Source: Pandoraea oxalativorans
Lineage (GTDB): Bacteria > Pseudomonadota > Gammaproteobacteria > Burkholderiales > Burkholderiaceae
DNA: 64,000 nucleotides
Direction of reading: 5' to 3'
Assembly: GCF_000972785.3 (NCBI RefSeq)
Contig: NZ_CP011253.3
Coordinates: 434,001 to 498,000, forward strand
Shown: piece after piece, positions 57,286 through 64,000 of the stretch
Layout: the number at the start of each line of letters is the position of its first letter
Position numbering within the stretch: the stretch's first letter is position 1
The notes under the pieces: generated by a model
Told to the model about the DNA's origin: nothing
Databases searched by the model: none
Seen by the model: only the letters and a program-made list of their open reading frames with translations
Position numbers and translations under genes: made by a program

Positions 57286-58449
57286 ATGCCGAATTTCGGC
57301 GAGTTTGTTGTCAGGAGATCCCCAGTTTTGAACCTCGATGCCGTACCCACTCTCGAGCTGACCACCTCGGCACAAGGCCCGGTGGTCATGCTGCGCGGTC
57401 TGTGGACGGCGTTGGCGCTCTCTCAGCGCAAGAAGACGCTAATAGGGCTGGTGCGTGCTTTGCCTCACGGTGAGCTGGCGTGGGACCTCACTTGTGTGGA
57501 GCGCCTCGATCACGTCGGGGCGCAGGCGCTGTGGCGCTACTGGCAACGCAAGTACCCTCAGCGTATCGCGCTGACCGCCACGCAGCGCGCGCTGTTCGAT
57601 CACCTCGCCGAATTCGACCGCACGCGTCAAACTCCGGTACCGAAGCGCCGCGTCGATCCCGTCAGCCAACTGGGCTATTCGCTGTTCACCCTGGGTGAGC
57701 ATCTGCGCGACGGCATTACGATGTTCGGCCGATTCGTGATCGACCTCGGCCGTGTCGTTCGCCATCCTGCGCGCGCGCCATGGCTGGAAATGTCGGCGAA
57801 CATCTACAGTGCCGGGGCGAAGGCGCTCGGCATTACGGCGATGGTCGCGTTCCTGATCGGCATCGTTCTGTCCTACTTGTCTGCCCAGCAACTGAAGTTG
57901 TATGGGGCAAGTACGTTTATCGTGAACATCCTCGGCCTGTCGGTGATCCGGGAATTGGGGCCGGTGCTTTCGGCAATTCTCGTCGCGGGGCGTTCAGGAT
58001 CGGCGATCACCGCGCAACTGGGTGTAATGCGCGTGACGGAAGAACTCGATGCCATGCGTGTAATGGACATCCCGCACGGCTTGCGACTCGTGCTGCCGAA
58101 GGTCATTGCGCTGGCCATCGCCATGCCGTTGCTCGTCATGTGGACGAACATCGTCGCGCTGCTCGGCGGCGCCATCGCGGCGAAGTACGAACTCGGTATC
58201 GGACTGCACTATTTCTTCACGACGCTGCCCAACGCCGTTCGTATCGCGAACTTGTGGATCGGTCTGGGCAAGGGGGTCGTCTTCGGCATGCTGATTGCGC
58301 TGGTGGCGTGTCACTTCGGCATGCGCGTCAAACCCAACACACAGAGCCTTGGCGAGGGCACGACACAATCGGTCGTCACGTCGATCACCGTGGTGATTCT
58401 GGCGGACGCCGTCTTCGCCATCCTCTTCCGCAGCGTGGGGATCGGCTGA
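57286..58449 (+). CDS. mlaE: STAS-MlaE fusion permease of an MCE/Mla-type ABC transporter
   Basis: This is a 387-residue protein. Residues about 15-105 form a STAS domain (MLRGLWTALALSQRKK, LAWDLTCVERLDHVGAQALW), as in MlaB, fused to an MlaE permease from about 120 to 387 (MVAFLIGIVLSYLSAQQLK, RELGPVLSAILVAGRSGSAI, ELDAMRVMDIPHGLRLVLPK). It starts the operon of permease, ATPase, MCE protein and lipoprotein, with one-base overlap to the next gene. It moves phospholipid or related lipid between membranes. The direction and exact lipid are unknown. Confidence 0.9.
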   Translation: MPNFGEFVVRRSPVLNLDAVPTLELTTSAQGPVVMLRGLWTALALSQRKKTLIGLVRALPHGELAWDLTCVERLDHVGAQALWRYWQRKYPQRIALTATQRALFDHLAEFDRTRQTPVPKRRVDPVSQLGYSLFTLGEHLRDGITMFGRFVIDLGRVVRHPARAPWLEMSANIYSAGAKALGITAMVAFLIGIVLSYLSAQQLKLYGASTFIVNILGLSVIRELGPVLSAILVAGRSGSAITAQLGVMRVTEELDAMRVMDIPHGLRLVLPKVIALAIAMPLLVMWTNIVALLGGAIAAKYELGIGLHYFFTTLPNAVRIANLWIGLGKGVVFGMLIALVACHFGMRVKPNTQSLGEGTTQSVVTSITVVILADAVFAILFRSVGIG

Positions 58450-59384
58450 TGAGCGACCCTATCGTGCGCGATCCTGACAACACCGCTGCGCTCTTGTCGC
58501 CGCCGGTTCAGAGCGACGTGCTGTACGGGGCTTCGGCGGGGTGCCCGCCGGTGTCGTCGACGTTGCCGGGCGAAGCCGAGCCGGTCATCGAAGTTCGCGA
58601 TCTCACGAAGCGCTACGGCACGCACACGATTCATGAACATCTGGATCTCACGGTGCGTCAAAGCGAGATCATTGCGCTGGTCGGCGGGTCGGGGTCGGGC
58701 AAGACCACCCTGATTCGGCAGATCATCGGTCTCGAGGGGCCGATCAGCGGCCATATCAGCATCTTCGGGCACGACATCACGATGATCGACCGCCGCACGG
58801 CGCATTTGCTGCGCCGTCGCTCGGGCATGTTGTTTCAGCGCGGCGCGCTGTTCTCTGCGATGACCGTGTTCGACAACATCGCGCAACCGCTGCGCGAGCT
58901 GCATACGCTTTCGGAAGATTTGATTCGCGATGTGGTGATGTACAAGCTGGAGATGGTCGGGTTGTCGGGACGCATGGCCAATCGCATGCCGTCGGAATTG
59001 TCGGGTGGCATGATCAAACGTGTCGGCATTGCGCGCGCCATCGCACTGGAGCCGGAACTGCTGTTCCTCGACGAACCGACGGCCGGGCTCGACCCGCAGG
59101 CGTCGGACGAGTTCGTGGACATGGTGCGTGGCCTGCATCGCTCGCTCGGCCTGACGGTCGTGATGGTCACTCACGATCTCGATACGGTCATGATGCTGGC
59201 GACCCGTGTGGCGGTGCTGGCCGATCGCAAGGTGCTCGTGAACGCGCCGGTCGAAGACGTGGTGCGTGTAGATCACCCGTTCATTCACAGCTTCTTCCTC
59301 GGTGAGCGCGGCAGACGCGCGTTGCTGGCTTTGCCTGCGGCACGGCGCGCCAAGATTTCGGAGTTACTCGACGATGGAAAATAA
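58449..59384 (+). CDS. mlaF: MlaF-type ABC transporter ATPase
   Basis: This is a 311-residue ATPase. Walker A is GGSGSGKTT at 79-87, then the Q-loop LFQRGALFSAMTVFDNIAQP, signature LSGGMIKRVGIARA, Walker B LLFLDEPTAGLDP and switch His in VMVTHDLDT. The LSGGM signature is typical of MCE-linked ATPases. The start shares a base with the permease stop (TGATG). A 45-residue N-terminal extension without known motif precedes the ABC domain. The end overlaps the MCE gene by 11 bases. Confidence 0.92.
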   Translation: MSDPIVRDPDNTAALLSPPVQSDVLYGASAGCPPVSSTLPGEAEPVIEVRDLTKRYGTHTIHEHLDLTVRQSEIIALVGGSGSGKTTLIRQIIGLEGPISGHISIFGHDITMIDRRTAHLLRRRSGMLFQRGALFSAMTVFDNIAQPLRELHTLSEDLIRDVVMYKLEMVGLSGRMANRMPSELSGGMIKRVGIARAIALEPELLFLDEPTAGLDPQASDEFVDMVRGLHRSLGLTVVMVTHDLDTVMMLATRVAVLADRKVLVNAPVEDVVRVDHPFIHSFFLGERGRRALLALPAARRAKISELLDDGK

Positions 59385-60339
59385 ATCGCACGCTTTCATG
59401 GCGGGCCTCTTCACACTGGTATTGCTCGCCGCCGTCGCCGCTTCGGTGTACTGGTTCAATCGCGACAACCGCGTGCGTGTGCCCTACGATCTGGTCTCGC
59501 GCACCAACGTGACGGGCCTCAATCCGGAGTCGGCCGTGCGTTATCGCGGTCTGAGCGTCGGCAAAGTCGAGTCGATCAAATTCGATCGCCGCACGCCGGG
59601 TCAGATCCTGATTCGCATTCTCGTGAACGAAGGCACGCCGATGACCAAGTCGACGTTCGCCACGCTCAGCTATCAGGGCGTGACGGGGCTGGCCTTCGTG
59701 CAACTCGACGACGACGGACACGACCGCACGCTGCTGCCGTCGTCCGAGACGCAGGTCGCGCAATTGCGTTTGCGTCCGAGCTTCGTCGACGAACTTCAGC
59801 GGCGCGGCAACAACCTCGTACATCAGCTTGAGGAAGCGACGTCGTCGGTCAACAAGTTGCTTGACCCCGAGAATCGGCAGGCGATCGTCGATTCGATCAA
59901 TAGCGTGAAGACCGCCGCCCAGAGCGTGAACCGCGTGGCGACGCAACTCGAACCGGTCACGAAGCAACTGCCGGAAACCGTGCGCGAATTGAACGGCACG
60001 CTCGCCGGTGCGCATCGTCTGACGAACCAACTGACGGATCCGCAGGGACCGCTGGTGCGTAATCTGGATAGCGTGGGGCGGGCGGCAGATCAGGCCGCGT
60101 CGAGCCTCGCAGCGTTCCAGGGCACGATGCAGACGTTCGAAGGTTCGCTGCAACAGGAGGCGCTGCCGCGTCTGAATCGTCTGTCGGACGATCTGCGTTT
60201 CACGTCGCAGGCGGTGGGGCAAGCCGCTGAGACGATCAACCGCAATCCGCGCGCGTTGCTCTTCGGTACGTCGCCGCCGCCGCCGGGACCGGGCGAAGCC
60301 GGTTTCGCGTGGCCGGGTGGGGCAGGGGGAGGTCAATGA
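59374..60339 (+). CDS. mlaD: MCE-family (MlaD-like) periplasmic lipid-binding protein
   Basis: The 321-residue protein has a single N-terminal membrane helix (AFMAGLFTLVLLAAVAASVYWF) and one MCE domain at about 38-120 (VPYDLVSRTNVTGLNPESAV, RYRGLSVGKVESIKF, ATLSYQGVTGLAFVQLDD). A long helical C-terminal region (about 150-290) may form the tunnel or needle seen in longer MCE proteins. It is longer than E. coli MlaD, nearer to the single-MCE proteins of STAS-fusion systems. It overlaps the ATPase gene upstream. Confidence 0.92.
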   Translation: MENKSHAFMAGLFTLVLLAAVAASVYWFNRDNRVRVPYDLVSRTNVTGLNPESAVRYRGLSVGKVESIKFDRRTPGQILIRILVNEGTPMTKSTFATLSYQGVTGLAFVQLDDDGHDRTLLPSSETQVAQLRLRPSFVDELQRRGNNLVHQLEEATSSVNKLLDPENRQAIVDSINSVKTAAQSVNRVATQLEPVTKQLPETVRELNGTLAGAHRLTNQLTDPQGPLVRNLDSVGRAADQAASSLAAFQGTMQTFEGSLQQEALPRLNRLSDDLRFTSQAVGQAAETINRNPRALLFGTSPPPPGPGEAGFAWPGGAGGGQ

Positions 60340-60371
60340 TGCGCGACACCGTCACGCAAGGGGATAACGAG

Positions 60372-61157
60372 ATGAATAACGGTAAGGGTCGCCTCGTCAC
60401 GTGGCTGTTCGGTTTTGGAGCCGTGCTGGGGACTGCCATGCTGGTCGCCGGATGCGCCGCACCGGCGCCGTCGGGTGCACTCGCACGCTTCGATCTGGGG
60501 CCGCCGACAATGCCTGTGTCGGCCGTGGCCGGTGCGAATAGTGCAGCCGGTGCAGCCGGTGCGAACGCCCCTGCCTCGGACGTTGCGGCCGCCAGTGCGC
60601 AGCAACTGTCACCGCTCAAGGTCGTGGTCAATGCACCGAGCTGGCTCGACTCGGACATGATCTATTACCGTTTGCCCGCCAGCGAGGGCGATCAGGCGCG
60701 CGTGTATGCGAACAGCCGCTGGCTTACGTCGCCCGCCCGGCTCTTTGGGGATCGTCTGCGTGCGTCGCTGTCGGTCGACCGTGTGGTGCTCGCTGCAGGC
60801 GACCCCGCGGCGGCCCCCGCGCTGCGTGTCGATCTGGAGGAATTCGCGCAGTACTTCGACAGCACGTCGGCCAGTCATGGCGTGGTGCAGGTCCGTGCGA
60901 CGTTGTTCGACGGGCCGAAGCTGCTCGCACAGACGACGTTGCGCGCTCAGGCCCCCGCTGCCACGGCGGATGCCGCCGGTGGGGCGCGTGCGCTGGCCAC
61001 CGCGAGCGATGCGGTGCAGAAGCAGTTGATTCAGTGGCTCGCCGGACGTGTACCGGCACCTTCGGCAACAACGCGTGCGCCTGCGCAGTCGCGTGCGTTG
61101 CCCGCCACGTCGTCTGCCGGGTCGTCGCCGGTGAGCGCTTCGGCGCCGTCGCGATAG
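60372..61157 (+). CDS. ABC-type transport auxiliary lipoprotein (PqiC-like)
   Basis: From MNNGKGRLVT the protein has 261 residues and a lipoprotein signal ending LVAGC (Cys28). An upstream ATG pair at 60336/60339 with GGAGG is also possible but would give an unusual 39-residue leader. The domain (PLKVVVNAPSWLDSDMIYYR, YANSRWLTSPARLFGDRLRA, ALRVDLEEFAQYFD) matches the ABC_trans_aux family, outer-membrane partners of MCE systems. The Ala/Ser/Pro-rich tail is low-complexity. It completes the operon and replaces MlaA/MlaC, which are absent here. Confidence 0.85.
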   Translation: MNNGKGRLVTWLFGFGAVLGTAMLVAGCAAPAPSGALARFDLGPPTMPVSAVAGANSAAGAAGANAPASDVAAASAQQLSPLKVVVNAPSWLDSDMIYYRLPASEGDQARVYANSRWLTSPARLFGDRLRASLSVDRVVLAAGDPAAAPALRVDLEEFAQYFDSTSASHGVVQVRATLFDGPKLLAQTTLRAQAPAATADAAGGARALATASDAVQKQLIQWLAGRVPAPSATTRAPAQSRALPATSSAGSSPVSASAPSR

Positions 61158-61172
61158 CGGGGCGCCTCGCCG

Positions 61173-62345
61173 ATGCCCGAGCACGAAGTCAAACCCTGGC
61201 AACGACGCGCTTCTCCGCTTACGCGTCAGGCGCTGCTGTGCCTGATTCTGCTGATGGCCTACGCCAGCCTGTATCCGTTTGAGTTTCAGCAGGCAGCGGT
61301 CGGGCCGTTCGACTACCTGTTCGCGCCGCCACCCCGCTGGATGACGACGTTCGACGTTGTCACCAACGTGCTGGGCTACATCCCGCTGGGTGTGCTGACC
61401 GTATGGGCGTTGCATCCGGCATGGCGCGGCACGCGGGCGGTGCTTGCGGCGTTCGTGCTGGGCACGCTGCTCTCGTGCGGCATGGAGGCGTTGCAGACGT
61501 ATCTGCCCACGCGCGTGGCGTCGAACGTCGATCTCGCGACGAACGCCCTGGGCGCACTCATTGGCGGTGCGATGGCCGTGCCCCTTACCAGCCCGTTGCT
61601 CGACCGCGGATGGCTCCGACATTTGCGCTTCGCATGGTTCGAGCGTCATGCGAGTCTGCTGCTCGTGTTGCTGGCGCTGTGGCCGTGGGCGCAGGCGTAT
61701 CCGCAGCAGTTTCTCTTTGGCGACGGCGACCTCGTCCGGCAAATCTGGCTCTGGCAGGACCCGGATATCACCGATCTGGTCCTCGACTGGGTGCCGAAGC
61801 TCGGAGAGTTGCAGGACTATCTGTCGGCGCTGGACGCCGTCGCGAGCCACGCCCTGTGGGAGACGGTCGTGACCGCGAGCGGCACGATTCTCGCGGGGTT
61901 GCTCGCGACGCTGGCCATGCGTCGCACGGCACCGCGTGTGCCGCTGCTGTGCGCGATGTTCGTCAGCGCCTTCGCGATCAAGGCCATTGCGGCCGCGTGG
62001 CAGTTCTCGCCCGCGCAGGCATTCGACTGGGTGACGGCAGGCGCGATTTACGGATTGGTCATCGGCTCGCTCGTGCTGATCGTCGCCGGGCGCGGGCCGC
62101 GTTTCCTGCGGGGCGCCGTTGCGCTGGCGGCGCTGGTCGTCCTGCTCGTCTTCGTCAATCTCCTGCCTGCGAATCCCTATTACGAGGCGGCGCTTCAGTC
62201 GTGGCGTCAGGGGCAGTACGTGCACTTCAACGTGCTGGCGCGCTGGCTCGCGTGGACATGGCCGTATCTCGTGCTGATCTACCTGCTGGCGATGTTCGAC
62301 CCGAGCCATCGCGGTCCGGCGCGTCGCGGCGGCAAGCCGAACTGA
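61173..62345 (+). CDS. VanZ-like multi-helix membrane protein
   Basis: The 390-residue inner-membrane protein has about nine or ten hydrophobic segments. The N-terminal 130 residues match VanZ (YASLYPFEFQQAAVGPFDYL, VVTNVLGYIPLGVLTVWAL, LLSCGMEALQTYLPTRVAS, VDLATNALGALIGG). The C-terminal part is less conserved. VanZ-like proteins are implicated in envelope stress and teicoplanin resistance in Gram-positives; the role here is unknown. It begins 15 bases after the lipoprotein gene and may be the last gene of the MCE operon. Confidence 0.85.
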   Translation: MPEHEVKPWQRRASPLTRQALLCLILLMAYASLYPFEFQQAAVGPFDYLFAPPPRWMTTFDVVTNVLGYIPLGVLTVWALHPAWRGTRAVLAAFVLGTLLSCGMEALQTYLPTRVASNVDLATNALGALIGGAMAVPLTSPLLDRGWLRHLRFAWFERHASLLLVLLALWPWAQAYPQQFLFGDGDLVRQIWLWQDPDITDLVLDWVPKLGELQDYLSALDAVASHALWETVVTASGTILAGLLATLAMRRTAPRVPLLCAMFVSAFAIKAIAAAWQFSPAQAFDWVTAGAIYGLVIGSLVLIVAGRGPRFLRGAVALAALVVLLVFVNLLPANPYYEAALQSWRQGQYVHFNVLARWLAWTWPYLVLIYLLAMFDPSHRGPARRGGKPN

Positions 62346-62467
62346 CGCCCACGCGCGTCAGGAAATTCGGCATTTTTTGGGAGCGAGCCGATGTGCTCGC
62401 CGCAACGGCGGAATGTCCGTCAAGGCCCGTCAGGTAAGCGTTTCCGGCCGATTTCCCCACGTCATTG

Positions 62468-62482
62468 TTTCCAAATTGGAAA
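62468..62482. promoter_or_regulatory. 15-bp palindrome upstream of the MFS gene
   Basis: TTTCCAA-A-TTGGAAA is a perfect 7-bp inverted repeat with a single central base, 138 bases before the MFS start. The size and symmetry fit an operator for a dimeric regulator (MarR-, TetR- or LysR-type). No regulator gene is in view. Confidence 0.55.
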
Positions 62483-62568
62483 TAGCGTATTGGCCATCTG
62501 CCCATTGGTGGGGCCGCGCCCGCCTCCTAAACTCTCATGTAAGGCGAGCTGATACTCGGCGCGCCACG

Positions 62569-62605
62569 ACCGCCCGGCATCTACAGGCAGATCCCGGGCG
62601 GTTTT
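62569..62605 (+). terminator. Terminator-like hairpin in the leader of the MFS gene
   Basis: ACCGCCCGG and CCGGGCGGT form a 9-bp stem with a 16-base loop, ending in TTTT. It stands 16 bases before the MFS start codon and 224 bases after the VanZ-like gene. It may end the upstream transcript or attenuate the MFS gene. Confidence 0.6.
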
Positions 62606-62620
62606 CATTGGGGAGCGAAG

Positions 62621-64000
62621 ATGAGTACGTGGGGGTTGGTGTTTGCGCACAAGACACGGCAGCGCGTGCTGATGGCCGTGATCGCGGCGGCCACCGGCAT
62701 CGAGATGCTGGAGAACGGCATGTTCGTGTTCGCGTCGTCGCACATCGCGGGCGGCGTCGGCGCAGCCCCGGAAGAGTACGCCTTCGTCTCCACGCTTTAC
62801 GCCGTCGCCGGCATTCTCGTCATTCTCAAACAACGCTGGCTCGCGTCGCGTCTGGGTTATCGCGGTTTTCTGACCGGTGCGCTCACGCTCATGGCGTTCG
62901 GCGCGTGGCTGTGCGGCATGGCGCACAACCCGGTGGAGCTGGCCGTGGCGCGCTTCGTGCTCGGATTGGGGGCGGGTTCGCTCTTCACGGCGAGCCGTAT
63001 TCTGATCAATCTGTGTTTCGCGCCCGAACTGCGGCTGCGTGCGCTGCTGTTCTTCACGTATGGCTTCTTCGGCGCACAGATCTCCGCGCCGTTGCTCGCG
63101 AGCTATCTCGTCGATCGTTTCCTATGGTCGTCGATATTTCTCGTCATGGTGCCGATCGCGCTTGCCGGCGCACTGGCGTCGTGGCTCGTCATTCCGGATT
63201 TTCGCGAACGTCTGCGCGACGAAGGCGAATTCGAAATGCGCGGCATCGTGTTCTTCGCGGCGGGCGTGCTGTTCGTCGAAGTGATGATGCAGCGCTCGCG
63301 TTTCGACTTCTTCTCCAATCCGTTGCATCTGCTCGAACTCTGTCTGGTCGGGGCGATCTGCGCCATCGGCTACATGTGGCATCAGTATTCGCATCACAAG
63401 CCGCTGATCGACTTTCGCGTGCTCGTGCGCAACCCCGTGTATGTGCTCGGGCTGGGCGGGTACGCGGTCTACTACTTCTTTTCGTATTCGACGTCTTACC
63501 TTTTCCCGATCTACATGCAGCAGGGGCTGAACTGGAGCGTCGAGCACACGGGATATCTGCAAGCGGTGGCGTCGGTGACGAGTCTCGTGGTGGCCGTGAT
63601 TTACACGATGGCACGCCCGAAGTTCGTGAAGCTCAAGCCATTCGTGCTGCTCGGCTATCTGTGCCTGCTCGGCTACGCGTTTCTGCTGTCGCAGAGCTAT
63701 CAGGGCGTATCGAGTCAGTGGCTGATTCTGCCGATGGTGCTGAGCGGTCTCGGTGGTGTGTTCGCGATGATTCCGATTGCAGAGCTGACGTTTCGCGGCA
63801 TGGATGAGTACGTCTTCCAGCATGGCTATCAAACGAAGAACATCGTGCGTCAGTTGGTGAGTTCGATGTCGGTGTCCGTCATGGCCGTGCTGATGCAGGA
63901 CCGTCAGGCCGTCTTCATGCATCAACTGACGCCCGCGATGACACCGCTTAACCCCGCCTACAACGCTGCCGTCTCGCAGGCGCAGCAGACGTTCGGTGCG
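62621..64000 (+). CDS. MFS transporter, DHA2-like (C-terminal end outside window)
   Basis: The frame starts at an ATG at 62621 after GGGGAG and stays open to the window end: 460 codons seen, no stop. Multiple transmembrane segments and the motif-A/C regions (LASRLGYRGFLTGALTLMAF, RFVLGLGAGSLFTASRILIN) indicate a 14-helix-type drug:proton antiporter of the EmrB/DHA2 kind. The conserved HGYQTKNIVRQLVSSMSVSV near residue 410 is seen in relatives. The substrate is unknown. Its leader carries a palindrome and an attenuator-like hairpin. Confidence 0.85.
   Translation, partial: MSTWGLVFAHKTRQRVLMAVIAAATGIEMLENGMFVFASSHIAGGVGAAPEEYAFVSTLYAVAGILVILKQRWLASRLGYRGFLTGALTLMAFGAWLCGMAHNPVELAVARFVLGLGAGSLFTASRILINLCFAPELRLRALLFFTYGFFGAQISAPLLASYLVDRFLWSSIFLVMVPIALAGALASWLVIPDFRERLRDEGEFEMRGIVFFAAGVLFVEVMMQRSRFDFFSNPLHLLELCLVGAICAIGYMWHQYSHHKPLIDFRVLVRNPVYVLGLGGYAVYYFFSYSTSYLFPIYMQQGLNWSVEHTGYLQAVASVTSLVVAVIYTMARPKFVKLKPFVLLGYLCLLGYAFLLSQSYQGVSSQWLILPMVLSGLGGVFAMIPIAELTFRGMDEYVFQHGYQTKNIVRQLVSSMSVSVMAVLMQDRQAVFMHQLTPAMTPLNPAYNAAVSQAQQTFGA

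Noticed and set aside
60609..62309. Minus-strand frame opposite the lipoprotein and VanZ-like genes
   Set aside because: Arg/Gln-rich antisense translation without any domain; the plus-strand genes fit a conserved operon.

Overview
The window is 64 kb of high-GC bacterial chromosome. Gene content points to the order Burkholderiales, most likely Burkholderiaceae; a Pandoraea-like genome would fit, but the genus is a guess. The indicators are a methionine synthase split into two genes, the small families DUF1840 and DUF3567, PhaM, an argS-SPOR-dsbA block, a birA-coaX-SPOR block and isocitrate dehydrogenase kinase/phosphatase. These are ordinary housekeeping and catabolic genes, interrupted by three insertion sequences.

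Layout. 1-1.4 kb: the end of a hydroxyacid dehydrogenase gene and an AraC-type regulator broken by an in-frame stop. 1.4-20.7 kb: a long, almost entirely minus-strand block for leucine/isovalerate catabolism. In transcription order it holds liuR, a thioesterase, liuA, aceK, carbonic anhydrase, a thiolase, two oxidoreductase-type genes, a SEC-C protein, liuB, liuC, then the biotin operon bioA-bioF-bioD and bioB, and finally liuD, whose product needs biotin. Two matching 16-bp inverted repeats (TTTACG-N4-CGTMAA) lie upstream of the thioesterase-liuA genes and between liuR and a divergent metallo-beta-lactamase-fold gene; they are probable LiuR operators. 20.8-29.3 kb: an MHS-type transporter, a repeat-bearing lipoprotein, SDR, dsbA, an SPOR protein, argS, DUF1840, a small secreted protein and an MgtC-like protein. 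29.6-34.4 kb: split metH, a rhodanese and DUF3567. 34.5-40.5 kb: an enol-lactonase-like hydrolase, a DUF3108 protein, an IclR regulator divergent from a fumarylacetoacetase-family hydrolase, and a periplasmic amino-acid-type binding protein.

40.6-54.3 kb is the disturbed part. Two essentially identical 1307-bp ISL3-family elements lie in opposite orientation at 40639-41945 and 53006-54312. Each has its own 8-bp target duplication (TATTTTTT and TTTCTTTT), so they are independent insertions, not the ends of a composite transposon. The first sits in the T-tract of a terminator just upstream of an enoyl-CoA hydratase gene. The second splits an SPOR-domain gene whose frame is exactly restored by removing the element and one duplication. 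Between them lie phaM, a patatin, an AraC regulator, a LysE exporter, a SnoaL-like and a chalcone-isomerase-like gene, an IS110/IS1111-type element with 14-bp subterminal inverted repeats and a structured 3' non-coding end, a ferritin-like protein, heptose-1-phosphate adenylyltransferase and an asparaginase.

54.3-64 kb: birA-coaX-(broken SPOR gene) runs leftward. Running rightward is an Mla/MCE-type lipid transport operon (STAS-permease fusion, ATPase, MCE protein, lipoprotein), then a VanZ-like protein and an MFS drug-type transporter cut by the window end.

I see no tRNA, rRNA or CRISPR array. No clearly new system stands out. The most unusual points are the biotin operon inside the leucine-degradation cluster, the IS-split SPOR gene, and the IS1111-type element with a candidate guide-RNA region.
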